From positions 1 through 10,092 of the forward strand of contig JALSMF010000373.1 in the NCBI GenBank assembly GCA_026987795.1: DNA of 10,092 nt, in the 5' to 3' direction. Position 1 is the stretch's first letter; every line of letters starts with the position of its first letter. Below, piece after piece: positions 1 through 6,366 of the stretch. This DNA comes from Bacteroidales bacterium (GTDB taxonomy: Bacteria > Bacteroidota > Bacteroidia > Bacteroidales > JAADGE01). The notes beneath the pieces were generated by a model. That model had not been told where the DNA came from, searched no databases, and was given only the letters and a program-made list of their open reading frames with translations. A program made the translations under genes and the position numbers.

Positions 1-1
1 C

Positions 2-1639
2 TTACATCATTCCGCCCATTCCGCCCATTCCTGCCGGCGGCATAGCGGGTGCCGGATTTTCTTCTTTTTTCTCGAACATTAATGTTTCGGTTGTAAGCAG
101 CATTCCTGCAATTGAAGCTGCATTTTCAAGCGCGATACGTGTAACTTTAGTCGGGTCTATAACTCCGGCTTTGAGCAGGTTTTCAAATTCGTCTTTTCTT
201 GCATTGTAACCGAAATCGTCTTTTCCTTCTCTTACTTTTTGAACTATTACGGCACCTTCTTTACCTGCATTTTTTGCTATTTGTCTTAACGGTTCTTCTG
301 CGGCTCGTTTTACTATTTCGATTCCTATATTTTCATCATCGTTTTCACCTTTAAGGTTTTTCAGGTTGTCGAGAGCTCTGATGTATGCAACGCCTCCTCC
401 GGGAACAATTCCTTCTTCAACGGCGGCTCTTGTTGCGCTTAAAGCATCGTCAACACGATCTTTTTTCTCTTTCATTTCAACTTCTGAGGCTGCTCCGACA
501 TAAATTACGGCAACACCTCCTGCGAGTTTTGCTAATCTTTCCTGAAGTTTTTCTTTATCGTAATCTGAAGTTGTATTTTCTATCTGAATTTTTATTTCGT
601 TTACTCTTGCTTTTATATTTTCGGGGTCGCCGGAACCGTTTACTATGGTGGTGTTGTCTTTATCCATTACTATTTTTTCGGCAGAACCGCACATTTCAAG
701 AGTAGCATTTTCAAGTTTAAATCCTTTTTCTTCGGTTATAACGGTTCCTCCGGTAAGTATTGCAATATCTTCAAGCATTGCTTTTCTTCTGTCGCCGAAT
801 CCGGGAGCTTTTACAGCCGCAACTTTTATTGTGCCTCTTAATTTGTTAACTACAAGAGTTGTAAGAGCCTCTCCGTCAATGTCTTCGGCGATAATCATTA
901 AGGGGCGACCTGCTTGTGCCGCAGGTTCAAGAACCGGCATGATGTCTTTCATTGCCGATATTTTTTTGTCGTGTAATAAGATGTAAGGGTTTTCGAGAAC
1001 GGCTTCCATCTTGTCGGTATCGGTAATGAAATAAGGTGAGATATAACCTCTGTCGAATTGCATACCTTCAACGGTTTCAACGTATGTTTCCATACCTTTT
1101 GCTTCTTCCACGGTAATTACTCCGTCTTTTTGAACTGTTTTCATTGCGGAGGCAATGTGTTTGCCTATTTCTGCATCGTTATTTGCAGAAATTTTTGCAA
1201 CTTGTTCTATTTTGTCACTGTCGACCGATACTTCCTGCGATTGATTTTTGAGACCTTCTACAATAGCTTTAACGGCTTTGTCGATACCTCTTTTTAAATC
1301 CATCGGGTTTGCACCTGAGGTAACGTTTTTAAGCCCTACGTTAATTATTGATTGTGCTAAAACGGTGGCGGTTGTTGTTCCGTCACCTGCATCGTCTCCG
1401 GTTTTAGAAGCTACTTCTTTGACCATTTGAGCTCCTACATTTTCTGCAGGATCGGGTAAGTCAATTTCTTTTGCAACGGTAACTCCGTCTTTTGTAACTT
1501 GCGGTGCTCCGTATGATTTTTCTATTACTACGTTTCGTCCTTTCGGACCCAATGTTACTTTAACTGCATCTGCAAGCTGGTCAACGCCTTTTTTTAGTGC
1601 ATCTCTTGCTTCAATGTCAAATAAAATTTCTTTAGCCAT
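2..1639 (-). CDS. groL: 60 kDa chaperonin GroEL
   Basis: Group I chaperonin subunit. The family forms a double-ring tetradecamer in the cytoplasm that encloses unfolded proteins and refolds them in ATP-driven cycles with the GroES lid. At 545 residues it has the usual family length and looks intact. Visible landmarks are the N-terminal ADAVKVTLGPKGRNV (24-38), the nucleotide-binding GDGTTT (85-90), the VDDAL segment (396-400) holding the hydrolysis aspartate D398, the chaperonin signature AAVEEGIVPGGG (405-416) and the flexible GGMGGMM tail. The ATG at 1637-1639 opens the canonical MAKEI start; upstream is A-rich with no Shine-Dalgarno sequence. The TAA is at 2-4, so any terminator lies outside the window. 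It is separated from secG by 278 bp and a terminator, so it is probably transcribed alone. The odd point is that groES is not next to it. Confidence 0.98.
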   Translation of the reverse strand: MAKEILFDIEARDALKKGVDQLADAVKVTLGPKGRNVVIEKSYGAPQVTKDGVTVAKEIDLPDPAENVGAQMVKEVASKTGDDAGDGTTTATVLAQSIINVGLKNVTSGANPMDLKRGIDKAVKAIVEGLKNQSQEVSVDSDKIEQVAKISANNDAEIGKHIASAMKTVQKDGVITVEEAKGMETYVETVEGMQFDRGYISPYFITDTDKMEAVLENPYILLHDKKISAMKDIMPVLEPAAQAGRPLMIIAEDIDGEALTTLVVNKLRGTIKVAAVKAPGFGDRRKAMLEDIAILTGGTVITEEKGFKLENATLEMCGSAEKIVMDKDNTTIVNGSGDPENIKARVNEIKIQIENTTSDYDKEKLQERLAKLAGGVAVIYVGAASEVEMKEKKDRVDDALSATRAAVEEGIVPGGGVAYIRALDNLKNLKGENDDENIGIEIVKRAAEEPLRQIAKNAGKEGAVIVQKVREGKDDFGYNARKDEFENLLKAGVIDPTKVTRIALENAASIAGMLLTTETLMFEKKEENPAPAMPPAGMGGMGGMM

Positions 1640-1688
1640 TTTATCTTATTTTTTTGTTTATAAATTTCTGTTTTTACTACTCCGGTTT

Positions 1689-1705
1689 TACATAAAATAT
1701 GCCAA
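1689..1705 (-). promoter_or_regulatory. Candidate sigma-54 (-24/-12) promoter of groL
   Basis: On the minus strand this reads TTGGCATATTTTATGTA. Against the sigma-54 consensus YTGGCACG-N4-TTGCW, the -24 part TTGGCA matches, the GG-to-G spacing is right, and the -12 part is ATGT instead of TTGC, so the normally invariant C is a T. It would start transcription about 40 nt before groL. I found no good Bacteroidota housekeeping promoter (TTTG, about 20 bp, TAnnTTTG) in the spacer. In such AT-rich DNA a chance match is quite possible. Confidence 0.3.
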
Positions 1706-1822
1706 AAAAGAAAAAGCATTTTCAGCTTGACGAAAGTTCATAAAGAAAGGCTTGTTTTATTTTGTAAATATTGTTATATCTTGATTATTAATTATTTATA
1801 AAATTAAAACGGTTTTTATTTT

Positions 1823-1848
1823 TTTGTCAGCAGATTGACAAATTGACA
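1823..1848. promoter_or_regulatory. Inverted repeat upstream of groL, possible operator or activator site
   Basis: The plus strand carries a perfect 7-bp inverted repeat, TTTGTCA-GCAGAT-TGACAAA (1823-1842). A further TTGACA half-site (1843-1848) follows directly, giving two TTGACA copies 8 bp apart. It lies about 185 bp before the groL start and downstream of the secG terminator, so it belongs to groL control. It does not resemble the CIRCE element of HrcA (TTAGCACTC-N9-GAGTGCTAA). The dyad is about 120 bp upstream of the sigma-54-like element, a usual distance for an enhancer site. The binding protein is unknown. Confidence 0.4.
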
Positions 1849-1865
1849 TACTTAAGGACGAAAAT

Positions 1866-1894
1866 AAAAAAACCGGCATATGAGCCGGTTTTTT
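1866..1894 (-). terminator. Intrinsic terminator of the secG operon
   Basis: An 11-bp perfect stem (1867-1877 with 1884-1894) encloses the 6-nt loop ATATGA and has a CCGGC/GCCGG core. On the minus strand a run of seven T and then ATTTT follow the core. It lies about 24 nt past the secG stop. The A and T runs on both sides mean it could also stop plus-strand transcription. Confidence 0.88.
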
Positions 1895-1917
1895 ATGTGA
1901 CATTTTCCGTAAGGAAA

Positions 1918-2271
1918 TCAGTTATTGTTATTTTTCTTTTCGTTCTTTTTAAATTCGTCAACTTGTTGTTGTGTCGGAATTTGCGGAATGCTTGTTTGAT
2001 TTAGTTCCATTAATTCTTTTTGGATTTTAGACTCGGGGTTTTCTTTTGGTCTGTCGAGTGACAAACTTGCCGTTATGCTGAAAACTATTAATGCTATTGC
2101 GAGTGTCCATGTTGTTTTTTCTAAAAATTTATTTGTTTGGACAACGCCGCCTAATTGTCCGCCTCCGCCGAATGTTGAAGACAGTCCGCCTCCTTTAGAG
2201 TTCTGTGCCAGAACGATAAGTATCATCAATATGCTTACAAGAAGTATGAGTATTATGGATATTGTTAACAT
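1918..2271 (-). CDS. secG: Preprotein translocase subunit SecG
   Basis: Small inner-membrane subunit of the SecYEG channel; in this family it stimulates SecA-driven export of unfolded proteins. Two hydrophobic segments are visible, residues 3-22 and about 54-72. Between them is the glycine-rich loop QNSKGGGLSSTFGGGGQLGG (23-42), the typical SecG signature, followed by LEKTTW. At 117 residues it is longer than the smallest SecG proteins because of a polar Gln/Lys/Asn-rich cytosolic tail (about 73-117) ending in four Asn; such variable tails are common in this family. The ATG is only 6 bp after the stop of the TPR gene, so the two are cotranscribed, and the terminator just downstream makes secG the last gene of the operon. 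The upstream bases are A/T-rich without a Shine-Dalgarno sequence. Confidence 0.95.
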   Translation of the reverse strand: MLTISIILILLVSILMILIVLAQNSKGGGLSSTFGGGGQLGGVVQTNKFLEKTTWTLAIALIVFSITASLSLDRPKENPESKIQKELMELNQTSIPQIPTQQQVDEFKKNEKKNNNN

Positions 2272-2277
2272 TTTTAT

Positions 2278-4368
2278 TTATTTTAGTTTTTTAGTTTCGT
2301 TTATTTTGGCTGCAAAGTAATCTTTTTTTTCCGGATTTTTCAAAATTAATTTTTCATAAATTTCGATTGCCTCTTCAAATTTGCCTTGATTAACGTAAAT
2401 ACTTGCCATTAATTCGGTAATAATAGGCTTTTTTTCCACTGATTTTTTTTCTGCTATCTCGGCAACTGTTTCGTCAATATCTTCATCGGGAGAGGGTCTT
2501 TTTACCGGAGGCTCTTCTTTTATGAATTTTTCTATCAGGTCTTTTTTGTCGTCTTTTTCTTTTGCAGTTTCCTTACTGTCAGTTTTAAGTAAATGTCGTT
2601 TTTTCTTAAATGCTTCAATTCGTGCAAAAACTGTATCTGCCGCTTTTAAAGCTTTTTCGGATTCTTCTGCCTCCTGTTCTTCTTTTTTGTCTTTTTGCTT
2701 TGTTTTTTCGGGGACTTCAGTTATTTTATCTTCCGGTATTTTTTCTTCTTCTTCGTCTTTAGTGTCAATAAGTTCAAAAACTTCATCCTCTTTTATGTGT
2801 TCTTCATCTTTTTTAAGATTTTCCCCGGTAATGATAATTTCTTGTTCTTCTTTTTTGTCTTGAAGGGTGCCTGTTGTGTCTTCTATTTCAAATTCGATTT
2901 CTGGAGTTTCAGTTTCTTCTTTTTTTATGTCGGTTGTTTGTTTTTCAGGTTCGGCAGATATGTGTATATCGCTTTTTATTTTTACGTCTTCTTCAGGTGT
3001 TGTTTCAATTTTTTCTTCTTTTTCTTGTCCGGTAATGTCATCTTTAATTTCAATGAAATCATAAGATTGTTTCTTTGCCGGTTTTTTGGAGTTTATTATT
3101 TTATCATATATATTGTCGATGTCGTCAGTATTGTCCGTAATGTCTTCTTTTTTTTCAACTTTTGTAATTTCTTCTGTTATTACAATGTTTTCTTCTTTTA
3201 TTTTTTTGACATTTTTTTTCTCAGGCAGAACTTTTTCTTCTGTTTTCTCAGCGGAGATTATAATTTCTTTTTCCGGCTGTTCTGTTGTTATTTTTTCTGC
3301 AGGTTTCTCGGATGTATTTTCTTCAACTATGATAATAATATCGTCATCATCTGAGGGTTTTTCTTTATTTTCAGGCTGTTTATTTTTATCGGAACCTATT
3401 TTTATAATATTTGTGTAAGGGTCTTCCTGTTTTTTTTCATTGGTAGGTGCATTTTCTTTTGTTATTTCTGCAACTTCGTCTTTTTCAATTTTTATTTCAT
3501 CTGTTGTTGTTTCTTGAATAATTGTTATTTCCTCTGAAGGTTTATCTTTTGTTTCTTTTTTCTTTTCTTCGCGTCTTTTTAGTCGTGCTTCTAACCTTTT
3601 TTCTCGGGCAACTCTTTTTTGTTCTTTTTCTTCAGTATTAGCTTCTATACTTTCATCAGGCATTGATTTGCGCTGTTTACGTCTTTCTTCCATACGTTTT
3701 TCTCGGGCTAAACGTCTTAATTCTCTATCTTCTTTTTCTTTTTTTATGTCTTCTTCACTTTTTAGATTTTTCTCTTCTAAACGTTGTTTACGTTTTTCAG
3801 CCATTCTCTTTTCCCTTTCAGCCTGTCTTTTTTCTCGCTCTTCTATTTTCTTATCTTTATCAGATATCGTTCCTGCTTCTTGCTTTGCAAATATTTCGGC
3901 AACCTGTTCGGGCATTAGTCCTATGTTTTGGCTGTTTTTTTTAAGTTCGGTTATTGCGGGTATGAAAAAGTTTTCTATAAGTTTTTGGTGTATGTTTAAA
4001 CCATGTTCTGACAGTAATGTTTTGTCTTTTTGAATTACTCGTTTTTTGCGGCGTTTTTTTATTCTTTCCCGTATTTCTTTACGTGTATCGCTTTCTTCTT
4101 TTTTTTCTTTTATTACTTTCTTCTGTTTTACGGGAGCTTTAAGTTTTATAAGGTTGAAAAGCAGTTCTCTGTTAGGTACGGAAGCTGATACTTTAGCTAC
4201 AAGTGAAGTGTAATCTTCAATATTAACATTATTTGCGGCTTTGACGTAAAGTAAGTTTGCTGTATGAAAAAAAGGATATTTTTTTACGACTTCGCTTAAT
4301 TTATCAAGGTCTTCTTGCTTTAAATTGTATGGCGCTTCAATATATTCTATAATGTTTTTTATTTCCAT
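2278..4368 (-). CDS. Long charged protein with C-terminal TPR, function unknown
   Basis: A 696-residue protein with three parts. Residues 1-79 form a folded-looking helical domain (YPFFHTANLLYVKAANN, then SVPNRELLFNLI), as seen in Bacteroidota proteins at this locus. Residues 80-620 are extremely rich in Glu, Lys, Asp and Arg: first a basic, probably coiled-coil tract with three REKR repeats (185-266), then a long acidic, low-complexity and probably disordered tract with recurring short Ile/Val patches. Residues 648-680 form one clear TPR-like helix pair (ELMASIYVNQGKFEEAIEIY). There is no signal peptide and no membrane segment, so it is likely cytoplasmic. It starts 12 bp after lptE and ends 6 bp before secG, so it shares their transcript. 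TPR suggests protein binding, perhaps scaffolding in envelope biogenesis, but that is inference. The purine-rich coding strand produces long false open frames opposite it. Confidence 0.88.
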   Translation of the reverse strand: MEIKNIIEYIEAPYNLKQEDLDKLSEVVKKYPFFHTANLLYVKAANNVNIEDYTSLVAKVSASVPNRELLFNLIKLKAPVKQKKVIKEKKEESDTRKEIRERIKKRRKKRVIQKDKTLLSEHGLNIHQKLIENFFIPAITELKKNSQNIGLMPEQVAEIFAKQEAGTISDKDKKIEEREKRQAEREKRMAEKRKQRLEEKNLKSEEDIKKEKEDRELRRLAREKRMEERRKQRKSMPDESIEANTEEKEQKRVAREKRLEARLKRREEKKKETKDKPSEEITIIQETTTDEIKIEKDEVAEITKENAPTNEKKQEDPYTNIIKIGSDKNKQPENKEKPSDDDDIIIIVEENTSEKPAEKITTEQPEKEIIISAEKTEEKVLPEKKNVKKIKEENIVITEEITKVEKKEDITDNTDDIDNIYDKIINSKKPAKKQSYDFIEIKDDITGQEKEEKIETTPEEDVKIKSDIHISAEPEKQTTDIKKEETETPEIEFEIEDTTGTLQDKKEEQEIIITGENLKKDEEHIKEDEVFELIDTKDEEEEKIPEDKITEVPEKTKQKDKKEEQEAEESEKALKAADTVFARIEAFKKKRHLLKTDSKETAKEKDDKKDLIEKFIKEEPPVKRPSPDEDIDETVAEIAEKKSVEKKPIITELMASIYVNQGKFEEAIEIYEKLILKNPEKKDYFAAKINETKKLK
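3571..3816 (-). repeat. Three imperfect REKR(M/L) repeats inside the TPR gene
   Basis: The encoded protein carries three related 12-residue basic units: REKRMAEKRKQR (185-196), REKRMEERRKQR (222-233) and REKRLEARLKRR (255-266). They are spaced 37 and 33 residues apart and joined by more acidic linkers. They look like a degenerate internal duplication within a coiled-coil tract. Confidence 0.7.
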
Positions 4369-4380
4369 AAGTTTTTTTCT

Positions 4381-4884
4381 TTACCAGTTTACTACTGATT
4401 TGTTAAAAATATCATCGATAAGTTCCGTAATTATTTGTTCTGAAAGTTCATCCTCTATATCCGTCAAAAGTTTTGAACTTTCATAATCTGCATATCTTGA
4501 GAAGTTTGTATCGAAATTAAATTTAGGGTTATTAATGCTTGTGTATTTAACATGGACTGTTATTGTCAGTCTGTTATATTCAGCTTGTTCGTCTTTTGTT
4601 ACGGCTACCGGTTTTGTGTCATATCCTGTTATTTCGCCTTCAAAAACTAAGTCTCCGTTAAAATCAACAAGTTCCAGGCTTGTTTGTGAAATAAAGCGGT
4701 CTTTTAGTTTTTCGGTAAACAACTGGCTGAGATTCGGGTTGATAACTGCAGCCCTGTTCGGAAAAAATTTAACAGTAACAGTTTTGTCTTTAGGGTCTAA
4801 TGAAGCGCCTGAAAGAGAGTATATTCCGCATCCTGAACTTAGGACGGATAAAGTAATTAATATTAAAATTAACTTTTTTTTCAT
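4381..4884 (-). CDS. lptE: LPS-assembly lipoprotein LptE
   Basis: Outer-membrane lipoprotein that, with LptD, forms the translocon placing lipopolysaccharide in the outer leaflet. The 167-residue precursor has a lipoprotein signal peptide: MKKK, a hydrophobic stretch (5-15), then a lipobox SSGC with lipidated Cys19. The following CGIYSLSGASLD is the start typical of Bacteroidota LptE. The rest alternates beta strands and helices (NLSQLFTEKLKDRFISQT, 51-68; a C-terminal amphipathic helix, about 140-160), as in the LptE fold. The lipobox has Ser at -3 where Leu is usual, with Leu at -4; this is tolerated. It lies 83 bp downstream of the sigma-54 activator and 12 bp upstream of the TPR gene. I see no convincing promoter or terminator in the 83-bp gap, so it is probably read from the activator's promoter. 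Confidence 0.9.
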   Translation of the reverse strand: MKKKLILILITLSVLSSGCGIYSLSGASLDPKDKTVTVKFFPNRAAVINPNLSQLFTEKLKDRFISQTSLELVDFNGDLVFEGEITGYDTKPVAVTKDEQAEYNRLTITVHVKYTSINNPKFNFDTNFSRYADYESSKLLTDIEDELSEQIITELIDDIFNKSVVNW

Positions 4885-4967
4885 TAAATTATATATATTC
4901 TTTTAAGCAGCGTTTTGTTTTTTAATTATCTTAAATTGTTATCGTAATAGGGTCTGAATCAAAATGT

Positions 4968-6212
4968 TTAAGTAGTAAGGTTATACTCCTTTAACTTTCT
5001 ATACAAAGTTCGTTCCGAAATTCCTAATTCTTCGGCGGCATACTTTCTTTTTCCCTTATGTTTTTCCAATGCTTTTTTTATCAGCTCTATTTCTTTATCT
5101 TTCAGAGACAATGATTCTTCAATAATTTCTTCGGTATCTTCTATCATAGACTTATCTTTTTCGAATTTATTTTTTTCGGAAACAGGATTAATAAAATTAT
5201 CTGTATTTTTAATAAAATTTGAGTTACCGATATTTTGATTCGGTTTTTCAAAGATATCGGAAGATACGGCGACTGATGTTCCCGTATTTTTTGATACTTG
5301 GCTGATAATGGTTTTTAGTTCATTTATTTCATTTCGCATATCAAATAAAATCTTATAAAGAATTTCTCTCTCATTTGCAAAGTCTTCTTTATTTACGGAA
5401 TTTTCATAAATTGCAGGCAGATTATGTCTTCCTTCATCAGGCAGATATTTTCTTAACGTTTCGGCATTTACAGTCCTCTTTTCTTCTATTACCGATATTT
5501 GCTCCGTTACGTTTTTTAGTTGTCTGACATTTCCTCGCCACATATAATTTTCGAGCAGGTAAACGGCATCTTCTTCTAACTTTACGGGAGGCATTCTGTA
5601 TTTTTCGGAAAAATCGCGGGCAAACTTTCTGAAAATAAGATAAATATCTTCCTTTCTCTCTCTTAAGGGAGGAACAATAATCGGCACTGTGTTTAGCCTG
5701 TAATAAAGGTCTTCTCTGAATTTTCCGTTATGAATTGCCTGTTGAAGATTTACGTTAGTTGCGGCAATTACTCTTACATTAGTTTTCATAACCTGTGAAG
5801 AGCCTACTTTTATGTATTCTCCTGTTTCTAAGACACGTAATAAGCGAACTTGGGTAGAAAGAGGCAGTTCTCCTACTTCGTCAAGAAAAATAGTTCCGCC
5901 GTCGGCTTCTTCAAAATATCCTTTTCTGCTTTTTACGGCACCTGTAAATGAGCCTTTTTCGTGTCCGAACAATTCGGAGTCAATAGTTCCTTCCGGTATT
6001 GCTCCGCAGTTTACGGCAATATAAGAGTTGTGTTTTCTTGAACTCAGTTGATGTATTATTTGAGGAAATATTTCTTTTCCGGTTCCGCTTTCGCCTGATA
6101 TAAGAACCGTTAAGTCCGTAGGTGCAACCTGAACGGCTATATCTATTGCTCTGTTTAGCCCCGGAGAGTTTCCTATAATTCCGAATCGTTGTTTTATTTG
6201 TTGTACAGTCAT
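4968..6212 (-). CDS. Sigma-54-dependent transcriptional activator, no sensor domain
   Basis: Bacterial enhancer-binding protein of 414 residues; the family uses ATP hydrolysis to open promoters bound by RNA polymerase with sigma-54 (RpoN). The AAA+ domain starts almost at the N terminus: Walker A GESGTGKE (40-47), sigma-54 contact loop GSFTGA (87-92, a variant of GAFTGA), Walker B IFLDE (108-112), sensor I ATN (151-153), FREDLYYRLN with the arginine-finger region (165-174) and sensor II GNVRQL (227-232). A variable linker (about 245-365) leads to a Fis-type helix-turn-helix at about 386-410 (AAEELGISERTLYRKLKEY). No receiver, PAS or GAF domain precedes the ATPase, so activity is set by level, by a partner or constitutively. 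The start fits the conserved IKQRFGIIGNSP opening. It heads the operon with lptE, the TPR gene and secG. A possible weak promoter (ATTG, 18 bp, TACTTTTTG) lies just upstream. Confidence 0.95.
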   Translation of the reverse strand: MTVQQIKQRFGIIGNSPGLNRAIDIAVQVAPTDLTVLISGESGTGKEIFPQIIHQLSSRKHNSYIAVNCGAIPEGTIDSELFGHEKGSFTGAVKSRKGYFEEADGGTIFLDEVGELPLSTQVRLLRVLETGEYIKVGSSQVMKTNVRVIAATNVNLQQAIHNGKFREDLYYRLNTVPIIVPPLRERKEDIYLIFRKFARDFSEKYRMPPVKLEEDAVYLLENYMWRGNVRQLKNVTEQISVIEEKRTVNAETLRKYLPDEGRHNLPAIYENSVNKEDFANEREILYKILFDMRNEINELKTIISQVSKNTGTSVAVSSDIFEKPNQNIGNSNFIKNTDNFINPVSEKNKFEKDKSMIEDTEEIIEESLSLKDKEIELIKKALEKHKGKRKYAAEELGISERTLYRKLKEYNLTT

Positions 6213-6248
6213 TCTTAATCTTTAAATACAAAAAGTAAATTGTCTGCA

Positions 6249-6259
6249 AATTTGTCAAT
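6249..6259. promoter_or_regulatory. Element shared with the groL upstream region (AATTTGTCAAT)
   Basis: The 11-mer AATTTGTCAAT lies in the divergent spacer between the sigma-54 activator and kdsB, and again on the minus strand at 1834-1844 within the groL inverted repeat. A second TTGTC half-site is at 6240-6244, 12 bp upstream. It may be a binding site for a common regulator, or a chance match in AT-rich DNA. Here it lacks the inverted arm seen near groL. Confidence 0.2.
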
Positions 6260-6270
6260 TTTACCTAAAT

Positions 6271-6304
6271 TATGCAAACTGTGTAAAAATATACATTAAT
6301 TTTG
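6271..6304 (+). promoter_or_regulatory. Probable housekeeping promoter of kdsB
   Basis: TAATTTTG at 6297-6304 matches the Bacteroidota -7 consensus TAnnTTTG exactly. The best -33 candidate is TATG (6271-6274) at 22 bp, one base off TTTG and with a slightly long spacer. Transcription would start near 6311, leaving a leader of about 55 nt. Confidence 0.4.
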
Positions 6305-6366
6305 TATTCTGAAAAATGAAGTATGATTTTTATGACATTTCGGCACGAAATTTAAATTGAAAATAT

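Noticed and set aside
1640..1860. CIRCE/HrcA operator upstream of groL
   Set aside because: No TTAGCACTC or GAGTGCTAA arm is present; the dyad there has a different sequence and a 6-bp spacer.
2695..3354. Long plus-strand frame rich in Phe, Tyr and Val opposite the TPR gene
   Set aside because: It is the mirror of a purine-rich, Glu/Lys-rich coding strand. The composition is nonsensical for a protein and the minus-strand gene has clear domains.
5980..6258. Minus-strand frame of 92 codons overlapping the start of the sigma-54 activator
   Set aside because: It is out of frame with the activator, shows no domain, and covers the conserved Walker A region of the real gene.
6339..6355. Perfect -24-like GGCACG just before kdsB, as a sigma-54 promoter
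   Set aside because: The -12 part lacks the GC (it reads TTAAA), and a start about 12 nt later would fall at the kdsB ATG.
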